Source: an uncultured bacterium (GTDB lineage Bacteria > Acidobacteriota > Thermoanaerobaculia > Multivoradales > JAHEKO01). From it: 7,850 nucleotides of DNA. The stretch's first letter is position 1, and each line of letters starts with the position of its first letter. The DNA lies in assembly GCA_938016625.1 (NCBI GenBank), contig CALILB010000022.1:1-7850 (forward strand). Reading direction: 5' to 3'. The position numbers were made by a program, and so were the translations under genes. Below the pieces are notes generated by a model that saw nothing but the letters and a program-made list of their open reading frames with translations, had not been told where the DNA came from and searched no databases. This document shows positions 6,738 through 7,850 of the stretch, piece by piece.

Positions 6738-7148
6738 TCAGAGGGCCTCGGCGGCAGCTTTGAGCTTCGCCAGGGCTTTCTTGACGGTTTCGTGGTACTG
6801 ACGGATGCGCTCGTGAAGACGCCGCTGTCGGTCGTGTTTGGCCTCGTTGTCGAGGTGTATGTCGATCAGAGACTCCTGTACCCCACTTCCCCCCAGCGCC
6901 TCCACACTCTCCTTCAGGCTGCGATTGTAGGTTTCCAGTTTGGAGTTGTGCGCCGCAACGGCGTTGGCATGGGTCTCGAGGACAAAGCGGTATTCGTCGA
7001 TGGCGTCTCGGGCGCGTGAGAGATCTTCGATGAACTTCTTTTGATCTTGCCGCCACTTGTCGATGGCGGCCTGCCACTCGGAATGGTCGCTCTCCCACTT
7101 CCGGTGATCGCTTTGGATCTCCTCCAAGTCCTTTACCTGCCCAACCAT
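6738..7148 (-). CDS. Small coiled-coil protein of unknown function with heptad tryptophans
   Basis: A 136-residue protein with no recognised domain. The ATG at 7148 is chosen because AGGAGG sits 7 bases before it; the frame extends to a TTG at 7220 (24 more residues), which has no better site. No signal peptide or membrane helix is seen, so it is probably cytoplasmic. The sequence is strongly charged and helical. Trp18, Trp25 and Trp32 are spaced exactly seven residues apart, with Ile11 and Phe39 continuing the register. A second helical part (about 40-82, with repeated His: LETHANAVAAHNSKLETYN) leads to a turn (GGSG, about 90-93) and a last helix rich in Lys/Arg/His ending AKLKAAAEAL. This suggests an antiparallel helical hairpin. 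It is convergent with the oxidase operon and divergent from the racemase gene, so context says little. I know of similar short coiled-coil hypothetical proteins but not a function. Confidence 0.75.
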   Translation of the reverse strand: MVGQVKDLEEIQSDHRKWESDHSEWQAAIDKWRQDQKKFIEDLSRARDAIDEYRFVLETHANAVAAHNSKLETYNRSLKESVEALGGSGVQESLIDIHLDNEAKHDRQRRLHERIRQYHETVKKALAKLKAAAEAL

Positions 7149-7155
7149 GGAGAGC

Positions 7156-7161
7156 CCTCCT
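7156..7161 (-). promoter_or_regulatory. Ribosome binding site of the coiled-coil gene
   Basis: AGGAGG on the minus strand, 7 bases before the ATG at 7148. It decides the start: the longer frame from TTG at 7220 lacks an equally good site. The TAG at 7162-7160 of a possible upstream leader frame overlaps this site. Confidence 0.7.
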
Positions 7162-7243
7162 AGGAATCGATACTCACACCGCGCAGACGGCAGGGACCTG
7201 TATGGCCAGCTTTCCTCCAAGAGGGTCTCAAGAGAGTCTCGAT
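7160..7243 (-). other. Possible 27-codon leader frame with non-AUG start upstream of the coiled-coil gene
   Basis: Minus-strand AAAAGGAGGT (7259-7250) is a perfect anti-16S match. Six bases later, where ATG is expected, the sequence reads ATC (7243-7241). A frame of 27 codons runs from there to a TAG at 7162-7160 that overlaps the ribosome binding site of the coiled-coil gene, an arrangement suited to translational coupling. An in-frame TTG at codon 5 (7231) is another possible start. The peptide is basic (RPSWRKAGHTGPCRLRG). It may equally be a decayed start, a base-call error (ATG read as ATC) or chance. Confidence 0.2.
7219..7240. repeat. Tandem 11-bp direct repeat in the divergent spacer
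   Basis: Plus-strand AAGAGGGTCTC (7219-7229) is followed without gap by AAGAGAGTCTC (7230-7240), identical at 10 of 11 positions. The period is close to one helical turn, so two protein subunits could sit on the same face of the DNA. It lies upstream of the coiled-coil gene, inside the possible leader frame. A regulatory role is inferred only. Confidence 0.5.
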
Positions 7244-7286
7244 GCCGCTACCTCCTTTTGGGCGGTATCCGGTGAGCGGCGGAGTG

Positions 7287-7326
7287 GGGACCGCCCTACC
7301 CATTCAGGTGGGAGCCACCCGGTCCC
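7287..7326. repeat. Nested GC-rich inverted repeats
   Basis: GGGACCG (7287-7293) pairs with CGGTCCC (7320-7326). Inside, GGTGG (7307-7311) pairs with CCACC (7315-7319) over a 3-base loop, and the inner stem ends exactly where the outer right arm begins. Overlapping this, GGCGG (7278-7282) can pair with CCGCC (7291-7295), an alternative to the outer stem. There is no T-run, so it is not an intrinsic terminator. In GC-rich DNA such pairings also arise by chance. Confidence 0.35.
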
Positions 7327-7357
7327 GCCGGTTGCCGAGCTATGATCGGCACAGTTG

Positions 7358-7363
7358 AAGGAG
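7358..7363 (+). promoter_or_regulatory. Ribosome binding site of the racemase gene
   Basis: AAGGAG lies 8 bases before the ATG at 7372. It decides against the in-frame ATG at 7342, which would place this site inside the gene and add ten residues before the conserved N terminus. Confidence 0.75.
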
Positions 7364-7371
7364 ATGCCGCG

Positions 7372-7850
7372 ATGAAGACAATCGGGCTGCTTGGTGGGAT
7401 GAGCTGGGAGTCCACCATTCCCTACTACCGGATCGTCAATCGGGTGGTCGGCGAGCGCTTGGGAGGCCTCCACTCCGCTCAGATTCTCCTCTACAGCGTG
7501 GACTTTCAGCCCATCGAGGAGCTCCAGCACACCGGTCGCTGGGAGGAGGCCGGTGAGATCCTGGCCGGGGCTGCCGGACGGCTGGAGTCTGCAGGAGCCG
7601 ACTTTCTGGTGATCTGCACCAACACCATGCACAAGGTCGCTCCACAGATCGAGCAAGCCATCGGCATCCCCCTTCTCCACATCGCCGATGCGACCGCCGA
7701 AGAGATCGAGCGAACGGGATTGAAACGGATAGGTCTTCTCGGCACCCGCTTCACCATGGAAGAGGAGTTCTACCGTGGCCGTCTCGAGGATCGTCACCAG
7801 CTCGAGGTGATCGTCCCCAACGACCAGGACCGGCAGATGGTGCACCGGGT
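7372..7850 (+). CDS. Aspartate/glutamate racemase family protein (3' end cut by window)
   Basis: The frame is open from the ATG at 7372 to the window edge, 159 full codons of a family usually about 230 residues long. The N terminus MKTIGLLGGMSWEST is typical of the YgeA/RacD-like branch, and the first catalytic Cys is seen at residue 82 in VICTNTMHK. The second strand-helix half begins at about 119 (RIGLLGTRFTME), matching the family's two-domain pseudo-symmetric fold. The second catalytic Cys, expected near residue 190-200, lies outside the window. Known: these cofactor-independent enzymes interconvert L- and D-amino acids, using two cysteines as acid and base; many accept aspartate or glutamate and some a broad range. 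Substrate cannot be told here. No signal peptide is seen, so it is cytoplasmic. It stands apart from the respiratory operon, and its downstream partners are unseen. Confidence 0.92.
   Translation, partial: MKTIGLLGGMSWESTIPYYRIVNRVVGERLGGLHSAQILLYSVDFQPIEELQHTGRWEEAGEILAGAAGRLESAGADFLVICTNTMHKVAPQIEQAIGIPLLHIADATAEEIERTGLKRIGLLGTRFTMEEEFYRGRLEDRHQLEVIVPNDQDRQMVHR

Larger units (their letters stand above)
7149..7371. promoter_or_regulatory. Divergent spacer between coiled-coil gene and racemase gene
   Basis: The 223-base spacer separates two genes transcribed away from each other, so both promoters are expected here. On the plus strand TATGAT (7341-7346) resembles a -10 box, 25 bases before the racemase ATG, but no -35 box is found at 16-18 bases upstream. 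No clear minus-strand promoter was found. The spacer also holds the tandem 11-bp repeat, an orphan Shine-Dalgarno sequence and GC-rich inverted repeats around 7278-7326. Confidence 0.45.

Noticed and set aside
6728..6748. Possible bidirectional terminator (palindrome ACGGGCCCGT, and GGCCC/GGGCC stem over a 7-base loop)
   Set aside because: The palindrome has no loop, the alternative stem is only 5 bp, and no T-run follows on either strand.
6714..7019. Plus-strand open frame of 101 codons after the subunit IV gene
   Set aside because: It is the complement of the coiled-coil gene, lacks a ribosome site, and the minus-strand frame has the better start and a coherent helical pattern.
7149..7220. 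24-residue N-terminal extension of the coiled-coil protein from TTG at 7220
   Set aside because: The ATG at 7148 has AGGAGG at ideal spacing, and the extension has a different, non-helical composition.
7342..7371. Earlier in-frame ATG for the racemase gene
   Set aside because: The family N terminus MKTIGLLGG begins at 7372 directly behind AAGGAG; the earlier ATG has no ribosome site and overlaps a -10-like TATGAT.

Overview
The window is GC-rich, almost fully coding, and dominated by one plus-strand respiratory gene cluster (positions 1 to 6708). In order it holds: the 3' part of actE (monohaem cytochrome c lipoprotein of alternative complex III), actF (polytopic membrane subunit of the same complex), a small single-span membrane protein in the position of ActG-type accessory subunits, a SCO/SenC copper chaperone, and the four subunits of a caa3-type haem-copper oxygen reductase (subunit II with a fused cytochrome c, subunit I, subunit III, subunit IV). 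Genes overlap by 4 or 8 bases or lie 7 to 16 bases apart, so the block reads as one transcription unit that began upstream of the window.

Functionally this is a complete route from quinol to oxygen. Alternative complex III oxidises membrane quinol and passes electrons to its haem c subunits. The caa3 oxidase accepts them through the cytochrome c domain fused to subunit II, then CuA, haem a and the haem a3-CuB site. The SCO protein probably metallates CuA. Subunit I carries a Tyr-Ser pair where mitochondrial-like enzymes have the helix VI proton-channel glutamate, which places it in the A2 class known from Rhodothermus marinus.

Right of the operon the layout changes. A convergent minus-strand gene (6738 to 7148) encodes a small charged coiled-coil protein of unknown function with three tryptophans at exact seven-residue spacing. 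A 223-base divergent spacer follows, containing a tandem 11-bp repeat, a perfect Shine-Dalgarno sequence with no ATG behind it, and GC-rich inverted repeats. The window closes with the 5' part of an aspartate/glutamate racemase family gene on the plus strand.

The organism is an aerobic diderm-type bacterium of high GC content. The order alternative complex III, SCO, caa3 oxidase is known from Rhodothermus and occurs in phyla such as Acidobacteriota, Gemmatimonadota and Myxococcota. An acidobacterial-like source is a guess; the sequence alone does not settle it. No mobile element, tRNA, rRNA or CRISPR array was seen. The respiratory block is a well-known type of system; the least explained parts are the coiled-coil gene, its upstream region, and the 161-residue membrane protein.
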